From Microcaldota archaeon (GTDB taxonomy: Archaea > Micrarchaeota > Micrarchaeia > Micrarchaeales > CABMGC01), in NCBI GenBank assembly GCA_021827925.1, contig JAKATZ010000033.1, positions 1-49,828 of the forward strand: a stretch of 49,828 nucleotides of DNA, read 5' to 3'. Under the pieces are notes generated by a model. The model was not told the DNA's origin and made no database searches. It was given only the letters and a program-made list of their open reading frames with translations. The position numbers and the translations under genes are program-made. Below, piece after piece: positions 10,300-19,798 of the stretch (its first letter is position 1; every line of letters starts with the position of its first letter).

Positions 10300-11835
10300 T
10301 CAAACACCAAGAGTATTGAAGTCCACCGCGCCCATCCTGCCCTGCTTCGACTCGTAAACCGGCAGCACCGCAGGGGTTGGCATATGTCCAAGCTTTATCT
10401 GGTATGAGGTCCTTGCCTGCCACGTTCCGCTGTTAACTATCTGCGTGCCATGGTAGTCTGCATAGCCGTTCCTATGCAAGTGGCCCATGTGCAATATGTC
10501 TGGTATCTGGTCTATAACGAGTGAGTCGCTCTTCCCCGGTGTGACAGGATTGTCTCCGTATATTGGGGAGATATGCCGCATCTTGAGCACCTCTATCATT
10601 GCGCTCTCCGGCCTGGAATAGCTGCATCCCGGCACATTCCATATGACCGAGTCCAGAGAAGTACCATGGTAGGCCAGCACCCTCAAGCCATCAAGCATGA
10701 CATATCCTGGATTTGAGACAAAATGGACATTCTCCTTACTGAAATCCCCAATTATCTCTCTCGTAAGCATGGGCTGCGGTTCCGAGCGCTGTACAGCATC
10801 GTGATTTCCAGTCAGTACGAATATTTCAAGATAATCCGGCACCTTCGAAAGCAGATCAAACAACATCGAGTACTGCTTGTATATGTCTGGTATGGCCAGC
10901 TCCTTATCCTGCTCTGGATACACTCCTATGCCATCAACTAGATCCCCGCTTATGACAAGGTATTTTATCTTTCCAGCGAGATCCCTCTTCCTCTCTACTC
11001 TGCCGTTTATCCATTCAAGGAATCTGCTGAACTGCTTATCCAGAAAGAGCTTGCTGCCCACATGCACGTCAGAAGTAAACGCAATTGCCGTGTCATTCTC
11101 CGTGACCTTTCTTGTCCTTATTGGTATGTCAGGCCAGAGAACCTTGTTTGCAATTATGAACGGGGTGGCAATCTTCCCCTTCACAGCGACAACTTGATCA
11201 GATACGAGCTTCATCGCAGCCGAGAAGGTATCTGCCGCAGCACCTCCTTTCACATTCCCCTGTGGCTTTGTGAAGATGACTTTGACAGAACCAGTATCAT
11301 CCTCTATCGTGACCATGAGGTTTCCTTTCTTTGTTACGATCTTCTCGTACACCATGCCTACTATGCTCAGCTCCCTGCCTGTAGCGTACTGCCCTATCTT
11401 GTCTATGCTAGAGAGCATGCTTATGTTCCCTGTTCTCCCGCTCTCCAGTATGTTTCTCAGCTTGTCGAATCTGTCGTTGAAGTAAGAGGCAAAATCACTT
11501 ACCGAAGCCGATGTCTTTTCCACGTCTACATTCCTCACGCTGAACTTTCCACTGACCTCCTTTGCAAGAGGCATGTATTCAAGAGGCCTTGTTATCTCTA
11601 TCTGCACTGGCTTCTTCTCCTCCCCCTCCTCCTTCAGTATCTCCACAAGTGTTCCCTTGTCAAGTATCTTCAGGCCTTCCCTTCCTTCAAAGAAGGAGAT
11701 TATGTGGGCTGTAAGTGATTCTAGGTCTTTTCCCTTAACATCATCGTCGGTTAGGCTGGCATCTATGATGCACCTGCCGCTCAGCCTCTCGGCAAGCTCC
11801 ATCACAACCCTAACGCTCCCCATAGCGACCAACAA
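10300..11835 (-). CDS. polB: DNA polymerase D small subunit DP1 (calcineurin-like phosphoesterase fold)
   Basis: FTSDVHVGSKLF, ISGDLVDGIGVYP, LTGNHDAVQ, HMGHLHRNGY; adjacent to DP2. Confidence 0.93.
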   Translation of the reverse strand: MLVAMGSVRVVMELAERLSGRCIIDASLTDDDVKGKDLESLTAHIISFFEGREGLKILDKGTLVEILKEEGEEKKPVQIEITRPLEYMPLAKEVSGKFSVRNVDVEKTSASVSDFASYFNDRFDKLRNILESGRTGNISMLSSIDKIGQYATGRELSIVGMVYEKIVTKKGNLMVTIEDDTGSVKVIFTKPQGNVKGGAAADTFSAAMKLVSDQVVAVKGKIATPFIIANKVLWPDIPIRTRKVTENDTAIAFTSDVHVGSKLFLDKQFSRFLEWINGRVERKRDLAGKIKYLVISGDLVDGIGVYPEQDKELAIPDIYKQYSMLFDLLSKVPDYLEIFVLTGNHDAVQRSEPQPMLTREIIGDFSKENVHFVSNPGYVMLDGLRVLAYHGTSLDSVIWNVPGCSYSRPESAMIEVLKMRHISPIYGDNPVTPGKSDSLVIDQIPDILHMGHLHRNGYADYHGTQIVNSGTWQARTSYQIKLGHMPTPAVLPVYESKQGRMGAVDFNTLGV

Positions 11836-11900
11836 TTAGCAGCAAAATTTCTCTATTAATTCTTATATACTTTTGCAGCGGGATGCCCTCAAAACAGGAT

Positions 11901-12542
11901 TCACTGCATCGCTTCGCTACTTGGGCATATCTCCTTGAGGATGCACCTCGCGCATTCCTTCCTCCTTGCCCTGCAAGTGTCCCTTCCTAGCGCAATGAAA
12001 AGATTTGATACATTCCTCCATTCCCCTTCGGGGATCTTCCTCTGCAGGTCCCTCTCTATATTGTCTGCAAGCCTGTGCCTTGAGAGCCCCAGCCTCCTTG
12101 ATACTGTTATACAATGCGTATCCACGGCTATGCCCTCTGATTTCCCGAAGCCCTCGTTCTGTATCACATTGGCAACCTTCCTGCCGACCCCTGGAAGTTC
12201 CATGAGTCTTCCTATGCTGTCAGGCACCTCTCCTCCGAATCTCTCGATTATAATCCTTGCCGACCTCTTGAGATTCCTTGCCTTGGTCTTGTAATAGTTT
12301 ATCCCCCCGATCTCTTTTCTCAAAGTCCTTATGTCTGCATTTGCATACTCCTCGAAGTTCCTGAACTTCCTGAAGAGCCCTTCCGTTACTGTGTTCACCT
12401 GTTTGTCAGTGCACTGCGGAGAGAGTAGGACAGCAACGAATAGCTCAGTCATGTCGGCGTGTTTGAGTTCCGTATGCAGATCCTCCCCGTATCTCTCCTT
12501 AAGCAGCTTCAGTACTGAGGATACAAACGAACTCTCCTTCAT
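11901..12542 (-). CDS. nth: Endonuclease III
   Basis: LMELPGVGRKVANVI HhH, VDTHCITVSRRLGL, C-terminal Cys cluster for [4Fe-4S]; start MKESSF at 12542. Confidence 0.92.
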   Translation of the reverse strand: MKESSFVSSVLKLLKERYGEDLHTELKHADMTELFVAVLLSPQCTDKQVNTVTEGLFRKFRNFEEYANADIRTLRKEIGGINYYKTKARNLKRSARIIIERFGGEVPDSIGRLMELPGVGRKVANVIQNEGFGKSEGIAVDTHCITVSRRLGLSRHRLADNIERDLQRKIPEGEWRNVSNLFIALGRDTCRARRKECARCILKEICPSSEAMQ

Positions 12543-12619
12543 TGAGTTACCAAGAAAAATCTGGCAAATACCGTACCAATCCTCCCATGCCTGCTGCAGG
12601 AATCCCCGATGGCACGCGA

Positions 12620-13570
12620 TCAACCCTTTCCAATTATGTCATCTATTGTACGCGCAACGGCCTCCCTAGAGCTGAATCCGGGTGAAAATCCGAACTCTCT
12701 GGCTTTTCTGTTGCTTATGAAGTTGTCGGTTATGTCTCCTGCCCACCCTTCCTTTGTATCTCCGTATTTAATCACCGCCCCAGGCGCTACTTTATCTACC
12801 ACCATCTCCGCGATCTCCCTGACGCTTATCTGGTCATTCGATGCAAGGTTGAATATGTTCTCACGCTCTTCAGATTTGCCATAAACGTGCAGTATGCCGT
12901 TTATGCAATCTTCTACATATATGTAGCTCTTTTTCTGGCCGCCGTTCCCGAGAACATCCAGATGGCTGCCGTCGCTTCTAAGTTTTTTGACAAAATCAAA
13001 TATGACTCCATGCGTTGCGTGCCTGCCTATCACGTTCGCAAATCTGAATATATAGAAATTGAACTTGTAAAGGTTAGAGTACGCGCTTATTAGGGCCTCG
13101 GAACCAAGTTTCATTGCACCGTATATAGATACTGGCTTCAGCGGCCCGTAATCTTCCGGGGTGGGCTTCACTCCCGCGTATCCGTATATGCTGCCGGAAG
13201 ACGAAAAGAGGATGTTTCCAATGCCATTCTCCCTTATCGCCTCAAGCACGTTGTATGTCGAGACTATTCCCTGCTCTATGGGATTCAGCGCCCCGAGCTT
13301 GACGTTCGGGTTTGCTGCAAGATGCACGACCGCGTCTATTCCCTTGCCTTTCATGGAATCGGAGAGATGCTGTTTATCAAGCACATCACCCCTGATGAAC
13401 TCGGCACCTTCCTCCACAAGCGCCGAAGCAAATTCCTCCTTTCCCGAGGAGAGGTTATCATACACTATCACCTTTGCCCCTTTCTGGAGAAGCAGCTGTG
13501 CAATGTTGCTGCCAATAAATCCCGCGCCCCCAGTCACAAAAAAGGCCCTGCCACCTATCTTCTCCATCAA
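12620..13570 (-). CDS. NAD-dependent sugar epimerase (UDP-glucose 4-epimerase-like)
   Basis: FVTGGAGFIGSNIAQLL Rossmann motif, SSSGSIYGYA...YGAMKLGSE. Confidence 0.85.
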   Translation of the reverse strand: MMEKIGGRAFFVTGGAGFIGSNIAQLLLQKGAKVIVYDNLSSGKEEFASALVEEGAEFIRGDVLDKQHLSDSMKGKGIDAVVHLAANPNVKLGALNPIEQGIVSTYNVLEAIRENGIGNILFSSSGSIYGYAGVKPTPEDYGPLKPVSIYGAMKLGSEALISAYSNLYKFNFYIFRFANVIGRHATHGVIFDFVKKLRSDGSHLDVLGNGGQKKSYIYVEDCINGILHVYGKSEERENIFNLASNDQISVREIAEMVVDKVAPGAVIKYGDTKEGWAGDITDNFISNRKAREFGFSPGFSSREAVARTIDDIIGKG

Positions 13571-13576
13571 AATCCC

Positions 13577-14842
13577 TTATCCGGGAGAACCCTCCGCTCC
13601 GAGCTCCGGCGGTTTTCCAGTGAATCCCTTTGTTATGTACCTATAGAGCCACGCCTCCTTCTTCGAAGCCTCGCTGTTTTCGCTCCTATTCCAGTACACG
13701 TTTGGCATGAGTAGGCTCTTCTTTCTTATCCACACGCTCCTGTATCTGTCAAGATCCTTTATTATCTCCCTTATCTGTCCATCTACGCTGTGTTTCGGTT
13801 TAAACCCCACGCTAGGGAGCTTTTCGTGCACAACTTCGTAGTAGTGCTCCTGCTTCTCGACTCTTGGATTTTCAACAGTCTCGAACGTGGACTCGAACCC
13901 AAGCTCCTCTCCTATCTTCTTCACCTTCTCGGCAAGCTCGTAGGTATTGTAGGTCCTGTCCAGCTGGTTGACTATTCTGTATTCACCCTCCGCTGGTGGG
14001 TTCTCGGTCAACAGGAAGAGAGCGCTTATGCTGTCTTCAAGTGAAAGGAAACCCCTTGTCATGAGCCCCTTCCCGTATATCAGCAGCTTCTTAAGGGCTA
14101 TGAGCTGGGCGCAGTACTTATTTATGACAGTGCCCCAGATGGAGTCTATGTCTAGCCTTGTAAGGAGGCCCTCGTCTATCATCTCCGCTGTCCTGTTTCC
14201 ATACACAACTCCCTGCATGACATCGGTGGCCCTCAGTCCCCACACCCTGTTTGCGAACGCTACATTGTAGCTGTCGAATATCTTGCTCTGGTGGTACCAT
14301 GAACCACCCATCCTTGGCACGGTTATCTTGTCTTTCCTGCCTTTGTATTCGATATCCATGAATCCCTCCTCTATGGCTATGTTTGGGGTGCCGTACTCTC
14401 CCATCGATCCCATCTTCAGCAGATGGGCTTTTGGTGCGTACTTGTGCATGGCAAATAAGAGGTTCAGATTGCTAGACACGTTGTTAACCTGCGTGTAAAG
14501 CGCATGGGTAGTTGATATTTGCGAATAAGGCGCACTTCTCTGTTGGGCAAGGTGTATTATCGTTTCAGGCTTGTACTTCCTTATCAATGCCTCTACGAAA
14601 GCGGGGTGCTTGAGGTCCCCTTCTATCACATGCATCTTCTTCCCTGGATAATGCTTCTCAAAGCGCTGCGCACGTTCTTTCAGGTCAGCGCCTATGGGCA
14701 TCGCGGAGATGCCGCCCACGTCCGCAACAAGCCTGCGCGTTGCGTAGTTATCCACAACCACGACCTCTCCATACGCATTCGCCATTTTCATTGAAAGAGG
14801 CCATCCTATGTATCCATCAGCTCCCAGTATCATTGCCTTCAT
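13577..14842 (-). CDS. SQD1/Agl3-like UDP-sulfoquinovose synthase family protein
   Basis: MILGADGYIGWPLSMKMA, LAQQRSAPYSQI, GTPNIAIEEG, WYHQSKIFDSYNVAFANRVWGLRATDVMQGVVYG. Confidence 0.8.
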   Translation of the reverse strand: MKAMILGADGYIGWPLSMKMANAYGEVVVVDNYATRRLVADVGGISAMPIGADLKERAQRFEKHYPGKKMHVIEGDLKHPAFVEALIRKYKPETIIHLAQQRSAPYSQISTTHALYTQVNNVSSNLNLLFAMHKYAPKAHLLKMGSMGEYGTPNIAIEEGFMDIEYKGRKDKITVPRMGGSWYHQSKIFDSYNVAFANRVWGLRATDVMQGVVYGNRTAEMIDEGLLTRLDIDSIWGTVINKYCAQLIALKKLLIYGKGLMTRGFLSLEDSISALFLLTENPPAEGEYRIVNQLDRTYNTYELAEKVKKIGEELGFESTFETVENPRVEKQEHYYEVVHEKLPSVGFKPKHSVDGQIREIIKDLDRYRSVWIRKKSLLMPNVYWNRSENSEASKKEAWLYRYITKGFTGKPPELGAEGSPG

Positions 14843-14908
14843 AAAATCAACCTATAAGTATTACGGTAAAATGATATCAATTCGCATATAAAAACGTTTG
14901 CGCCAGCA

Positions 14909-16369
14909 CTACCGCCTGTAATTTTTGGATATGAATCCCGCTATATCGAGTATGCCCAGCCTGTTGCCTCTTGCAAGCCCCTTCGGGTAGCATCCGAATA
15001 TCCCCTGTCTCGTATGGTCTCCCCTCTTCGGCGCTTCGGGTTTCATGAATCTGCTGCTTTCCGAGAAATTGAATATGTCTATGGTATAGCCTTCCCCGGC
15101 CTCAGCGAAAAGGTCTGGCGCCATAAACTTTCTCGTGCCTTTATAGTATTCCTGTGCATCGTAAACCGAGACAATTAGCTTCTTTCCTTCCGGATCCCTG
15201 AGCTTCTGCAATTCTGCCTTCAATACCCTCTTTATCTTCTCCTTCTCAGTATCATCAACAAATCCCTGCTCGAACCTTTTGTCATTTATCCATATTGTGC
15301 ATACGTTTATGTTAGATATTGCCGCGAATGCCTTTGTTTTCTCCATGTTAAAGTCGAACAGGTGCATTCTTGCGTATCTACCTCCGCCTCCTGAGAAAAG
15401 CCTTCCTGCCGAAGAGAAGACTGCACGTTTTGCCGCATGTGGCAGTCTATCATAGGTCTTCCTAAGCCCTGTCTTGAGCAGCATCTCCCTTAGCTCGTAT
15501 GGCAGCCTCCCCTTCTCTGTTCCGTCTTCAGCTTGCCTGCTTTTAAGTGTGATGTATCCTTTCTCCAGAAGCCACGAATTGACCAAGAATTTCTCCTTTA
15601 TGGGCTGCGCCCCATGGTCCGAGACAATCATCATCCCTTCGCCCCGTCGTCCGGCCCTCTCCATCACGAACCCAATATACTTATCTATCTCCATGTATAT
15701 TGGCAATAGCAATCTTTCCATCTCTTTCATGTTCATTACAAAATGTTGAATCCTGTCCGTTTCGGTAAAACACACGTAAGTGAAGTCGTACTTTTCCGAG
15801 CCTATCGCTTCCATTGCCAGTTCTGCTCTATCATGGACGCTTTTTGTGAATATCGCTGCTCCCTCCTCAACATCCATCCTGCCCTCCTTCATGTCTTTTT
15901 CTATCTCCGGTTCGCCGTAAAAACCGTGCTTTTTCATAAGCCTGCGGAGGAAAGAGCTTTCGGTCTTTGCCTTAAGCGGAAATCCCGTAATCAAGTCTAT
16001 GTTTCTGTATCCTGGCAGCCTTGTCTCCATTGCTGGGGTTATGATGAGGCATCTGAATCCGCTATCCGCAATATTCTTCCAGAACGGCGGGCACGAAACA
16101 GAATCATACTCGGCAAGGTCCGGGGTGTAATCCTTCCTCATCTCAAAGAAGTCAGGCACACCGTGCTCTCCCGGAGGCAGTCCCGTGTATATGCTGGGCC
16201 ATGCTGCTCCTGTCATTGGGGGAAGAGTGGATTCCATCTCGGATATAAGCCCCGCTGTGAGAAGCTTCCTGAAATTTTCCATCCCCTTAAACCTGCTCAG
16301 CTTATGGATAAGCCAGAGAGGTGCGGCGTCTATGCCAATAAGATGCAGCTTCCTTCTATTCATTTCCAA
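14909..16369 (-). CDS. Alkaline phosphatase superfamily protein (type I phosphodiesterase/nucleotide pyrophosphatase-like)
   Basis: LIGIDAAPLWLI, PPMTGAAWPSIYTGLPPGEHGV, TETDRIQHF, MMIVSDHGAQPI. Confidence 0.85.
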   Translation of the reverse strand: MEMNRRKLHLIGIDAAPLWLIHKLSRFKGMENFRKLLTAGLISEMESTLPPMTGAAWPSIYTGLPPGEHGVPDFFEMRKDYTPDLAEYDSVSCPPFWKNIADSGFRCLIITPAMETRLPGYRNIDLITGFPLKAKTESSFLRRLMKKHGFYGEPEIEKDMKEGRMDVEEGAAIFTKSVHDRAELAMEAIGSEKYDFTYVCFTETDRIQHFVMNMKEMERLLLPIYMEIDKYIGFVMERAGRRGEGMMIVSDHGAQPIKEKFLVNSWLLEKGYITLKSRQAEDGTEKGRLPYELREMLLKTGLRKTYDRLPHAAKRAVFSSAGRLFSGGGGRYARMHLFDFNMEKTKAFAAISNINVCTIWINDKRFEQGFVDDTEKEKIKRVLKAELQKLRDPEGKKLIVSVYDAQEYYKGTRKFMAPDLFAEAGEGYTIDIFNFSESSRFMKPEAPKRGDHTRQGIFGCYPKGLARGNRLGILDIAGFISKNYRR

Positions 16370-16374
16370 TAGAA

Positions 16375-17460
16375 CTACCTCTTGGAACGCAGCCCGTTTA
16401 TTATCCTCATGTAAGACTCCATATTCCTGTCAGCGTCAAAATCCTTGGAATACGAAAGAGCGTTTTTTGAAAGCCGTTTCCTGAGATCGCTGTCCTTGTA
16501 GAGCCTGATGAATTTCCTTGCAAAATCCTCCAGATTTCCGTACTCGTAAACGAGGCCGTTGTATCCGTCTTTGACGATGTGCCGTCTCGGCCTGTAGCTG
16601 ACAACAGTGTCGTTCTTCGTATTGACTAGAAGCGGAAGTCCGCAGGCCATGGCCTCAACAAAAGTCCTGCTCATTCCTTCCCACTCCGACGCAGATACAA
16701 AGAAAGGCGCCGTGTTATAAATCCTGACGAGTCTCTCTTCATCAACGTAACCTTCGAACCTAACGTTTCCCTCAAGTGCAAAATCTGAAACAAGCTTTCT
16801 GTATCTCTCCTCATGGGGTCCGGTGCCTATTATGCTGATAAGCCTTTTTCCATCAAGCCCTCCAAGTTTCCTGGCTCTTTCCATCCCTCTTATCAGGAAG
16901 CTTACCTTCTTCTGCCTCTCGTCCAGCCTGCCTACGTATATTGCACCTTCCATGCTTCTACGCTCTCCTGTATTTTTAAATACTTTATTTGGGGCGATAG
17001 GTACGTACTCTATCCTTGTGCGCTTGCCGAAGAACATTCTGGCATTCTCGCATTGTTCCGCGGATATCGCTACGTAGCAGTCCAGCCACTTTCTCATCTC
17101 ATGCATGAAATGTTGCCTGAGAAGCATCTTCGGCAAAAGCTTCTTAATTCCGGAATTGCTGAAATTAAGGAGGACGTTTCCCCTGTCAGTGTATATGAAC
17201 TTCGGCTGCCTTCCCTTTCCTATGATATACTTGCTTATGAATGGCACGTCCCGTATGGAATTTATCATGACAATATCATATCCGCCGCCCAGCTTTTCAG
17301 CAGCAACGGATTTCACATCGGGGTCTATCCTCGAGTAATCTGCAAAAACCTCAACATTGTATCCTTTCTGCCTTTTGAGGTATCTGTACATGTCGTACGT
17401 GGCTTTTGCCGCACCTCCGAAAGTTTTGAAGGATCCAGATTCCATCACAAGTATCTTCAT
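16375..17460 (-). CDS. GT4-family glycosyltransferase
   Basis: IYVGRLDERQKKVSFLIRGM, WEGMSRTFVEAMACGLPLLVN. Confidence 0.85.
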   Translation of the reverse strand: MKILVMESGSFKTFGGAAKATYDMYRYLKRQKGYNVEVFADYSRIDPDVKSVAAEKLGGGYDIVMINSIRDVPFISKYIIGKGRQPKFIYTDRGNVLLNFSNSGIKKLLPKMLLRQHFMHEMRKWLDCYVAISAEQCENARMFFGKRTRIEYVPIAPNKVFKNTGERRSMEGAIYVGRLDERQKKVSFLIRGMERARKLGGLDGKRLISIIGTGPHEERYRKLVSDFALEGNVRFEGYVDEERLVRIYNTAPFFVSASEWEGMSRTFVEAMACGLPLLVNTKNDTVVSYRPRRHIVKDGYNGLVYEYGNLEDFARKFIRLYKDSDLRKRLSKNALSYSKDFDADRNMESYMRIINGLRSKR

Positions 17461-17468
17461 GAATCTCC

Positions 17469-18686
17469 CTACTCTACCAATCCTATCCCTGAAAAGCTCC
17501 CATTGCTATAGATCATGAACCTGCCAAGCTCAGGTATTCTCCTGAATTGCGCATAGACTAAAGGCCTAACAGTCTCTATCTCAGCATAAGCCGTGTTCTG
17601 CATAGGGATGATCCTTGCCTTCCCTGTTCTCTTCCCTGTCATTATGTCGGTGGTTTCGATTACTTTAATCGCAGCACATTCCGAAGCAATCCCATTCATC
17701 TTAATCGAAACATCGCCGGAGATATCCGAGACTATGAATATCCTGGCTTTTAACGCAACTGAAGACTCTATGCCTGCTCCCTGTGAGGAGATCACGCTAC
17801 CCCTTACCTCAGAGCTTATTCTCTCTTCCGGGACAAATGCTATGTTCTCCCCCTTCAGCGCACTCTCCTTCTTCTGTTCCCCTACAAAAAGTTCTGTTAT
17901 TCTCATGACACTTCCCTGCGGCATCAGGCTAAGCTCCTCCCCCTCCATTATTTTCCCCGCCACTACCCTGCCCATTACGATCCCCTTTTCACGGTCAAGG
18001 AATCCTCTCAGCGTGGCGACACCTTCTTTCTGTGCATCTCCATTGTCGACCGATTTCCATGAAAGCAGCTCCACAAGCACAGTGCCATTATACCATCGCA
18101 TATTGCCCGATGGCCGGCATAGATTCTCTGCATTATACGCTGATACTGGCACAAAGAAAATCTCCCGGAAGGATATGCCAACCTTCATGATATACTCCTC
18201 AATCTCCCTCTTTGTATTCTCAAATATCCTATCACTGTATCCTACAGCATCCATCTTGTTTATCGCTACGACAAGCTTCCTTATTCCTAGCATGCTGGCT
18301 ATGAAAAGATGTCTCCTTGACTGCTCTGTAAATCCTTCTATTTCCCTGGCTGATACTATCAGTAGCGCAGAGTCTGCATAGGAAGCCCCGCTCATCATGT
18401 TCTTGATAAGCTCTTCATGCCCTGGGACATCGATGAACTCAATTCTTGATCCTTTGTAAGTCAAATACGCCCTTGTGGTGTCTATCGTCATCTCGTTTTT
18501 TCTTTCTTCCTCGAAGCTATCCAAAATGTAGCCTGGCTCAAACTTCCTGCCTAAGGATTCACTCGTTTTCCTTGCATCGTCTACCCTCTGCGCGGTGACG
18601 GCGCCTGTCTCCATGAGCAAGCTTCCGATAAGGGTGGACTTTCCATGGTCCTTGTTTCCCAGCACTACTATCCTGCTTTCCATCAA
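17469..18686 (-). CDS. CysN-like GTPase (sulfate adenylyltransferase large subunit family)
   Basis: GNKDHGKSTLIGSLL, EMTIDTTRAYL, DVPGHEELIKNMMSGAS, INKMDAVGY; adjacent to CysD-like gene. Confidence 0.78.
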   Translation of the reverse strand: MMESRIVVLGNKDHGKSTLIGSLLMETGAVTAQRVDDARKTSESLGRKFEPGYILDSFEEERKNEMTIDTTRAYLTYKGSRIEFIDVPGHEELIKNMMSGASYADSALLIVSAREIEGFTEQSRRHLFIASMLGIRKLVVAINKMDAVGYSDRIFENTKREIEEYIMKVGISFREIFFVPVSAYNAENLCRPSGNMRWYNGTVLVELLSWKSVDNGDAQKEGVATLRGFLDREKGIVMGRVVAGKIMEGEELSLMPQGSVMRITELFVGEQKKESALKGENIAFVPEERISSEVRGSVISSQGAGIESSVALKARIFIVSDISGDVSIKMNGIASECAAIKVIETTDIMTGKRTGKARIIPMQNTAYAEIETVRPLVYAQFRRIPELGRFMIYSNGSFSGIGLVE

Positions 18687-18712
18687 TCACAACCCGAAAT
18701 CCGGACACGCCT

Positions 18713-19501
18713 CTACATGTATCCCAGCGCCCTTAACTTTTCCATTACGTACTCCTTTTCCTTGTCCTGGTCCCTTCCCGCACGCTCTTCTTCCGTTGTG
18801 TCCTCAAGCTCCTTTATTATCTCATCTATGTTTCCCGCGCTTGACCTTACTGGCGATGTGCAATGCACGCAGCCAAGGCTCCTGTATCTGTTTCCATTCC
18901 TTGAAAGGTACAGCGGATTTATCGGTATCCTCTCCTCCTTCGTATATCTCCAGATGTCGGTCTCCCTCCAGTCAAGGAGAGGGTGCACCCTGATATGCCC
19001 TTCGCCATCAGGGTTGGAAGAATAATTGTCCCACATCTCTGCCTGCTGATTCTTGTAATTCCAATTAAAATCCTTGTCCCTCGGGCTGGTGTACCTTTCC
19101 TTTGCTCTTATCCCGTGTTCATCCCTCCTTATCGAGACTATGAGCGCATCGAATCCATACTCCTTCATAACCTCCTTGAGTGCTTCTGTCTTGTTGCTTC
19201 CGCAGCAGCTGTATCCGGATATCTCTGGTTTTATCTTGCTCTTTGCCACGATCAGATCAAGCTCCCAGCTCTCAGCGAGCTCCTCCCTGAATGCGTACGT
19301 TTCAGGGAAATCTATCCCATTATCTATGTGTATAACTGGGAATGGGACTTTTTTCATGAACGCCTTCCGTGCGAGCGCGAGCATGGCCGTTGAATCCTTT
19401 CCCATGCTCCAAAGCGCTGCCACTTTCCTTGCATTCATCTTCGCTTCACGCATTATGTATACGCTGCCCTCAACAAGCGCCTTAAGCTCCTCGTTTGCCA
19501 T
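18713..19501 (-). CDS. CysD-like sulfate adenylyltransferase small subunit/PAPS-reductase superfamily protein with extra CC...CXXC
   Basis: WSMGKDSTAML PP-loop, RRDEHGIRAKERYTSPRD, LDWRETDIWRY, LGCVHCTSPV. Confidence 0.8.
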   Translation of the reverse strand: MANEELKALVEGSVYIMREAKMNARKVAALWSMGKDSTAMLALARKAFMKKVPFPVIHIDNGIDFPETYAFREELAESWELDLIVAKSKIKPEISGYSCCGSNKTEALKEVMKEYGFDALIVSIRRDEHGIRAKERYTSPRDKDFNWNYKNQQAEMWDNYSSNPDGEGHIRVHPLLDWRETDIWRYTKEERIPINPLYLSRNGNRYRSLGCVHCTSPVRSSAGNIDEIIKELEDTTEEERAGRDQDKEKEYVMEKLRALGYM

Positions 19502-19509
19502 ACTATCAA

Positions 19510-19794
19510 CTATTTGTTTATATTCAGAAGCCCTCTCAGGTATTCTGTAGCCCCAGAAATTCCCTCACCTTCCTCAATGAATATGGGCACCTTTCCCAAT
19601 GGGGATTCCTTTTCATCGTACAATTCGGCATAAGAACTCTTAAGGTCCTGCTGCCTTGCTATCTTTCCTTCCCCAAAGATTATCCTGTAATATCTTGCGC
19701 TGCTGGATCTCAGCTCCATCCTGAATCTTTCCCAGTTATGCCTGCTCGGCGAAACGGAAAGTTCCCTGACAATGCCTTCGAATTTCTCCTTCAT
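19510..19794 (-). CDS. Hypothetical 94-aa protein in CysD/CysN-like operon
   Basis: Tightly packed ORF between RHH and CysD-like genes. Confidence 0.55.
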   Translation of the reverse strand: MKEKFEGIVRELSVSPSRHNWERFRMELRSSSARYYRIIFGEGKIARQQDLKSSYAELYDEKESPLGKVPIFIEEGEGISGATEYLRGLLNINK

Positions 19795-19798
19795 CGCA

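Noticed and set aside
9623-10357. 244-aa plus-strand ORF
   Set aside because: Antisense to DP2; DP2 is clearly the coding strand, so this is a shadow ORF. The same applies to other long antisense ORFs in DP1, CTP synthase, FtsZ and NFACT-R.
10298-10423. N-terminal extension of the 1186-aa DP2 ORF
   Set aside because: It overlaps the DP1 coding end; a TTG start at 10297 matches the expected DP2 N-terminus (LDIDNYFKLL).
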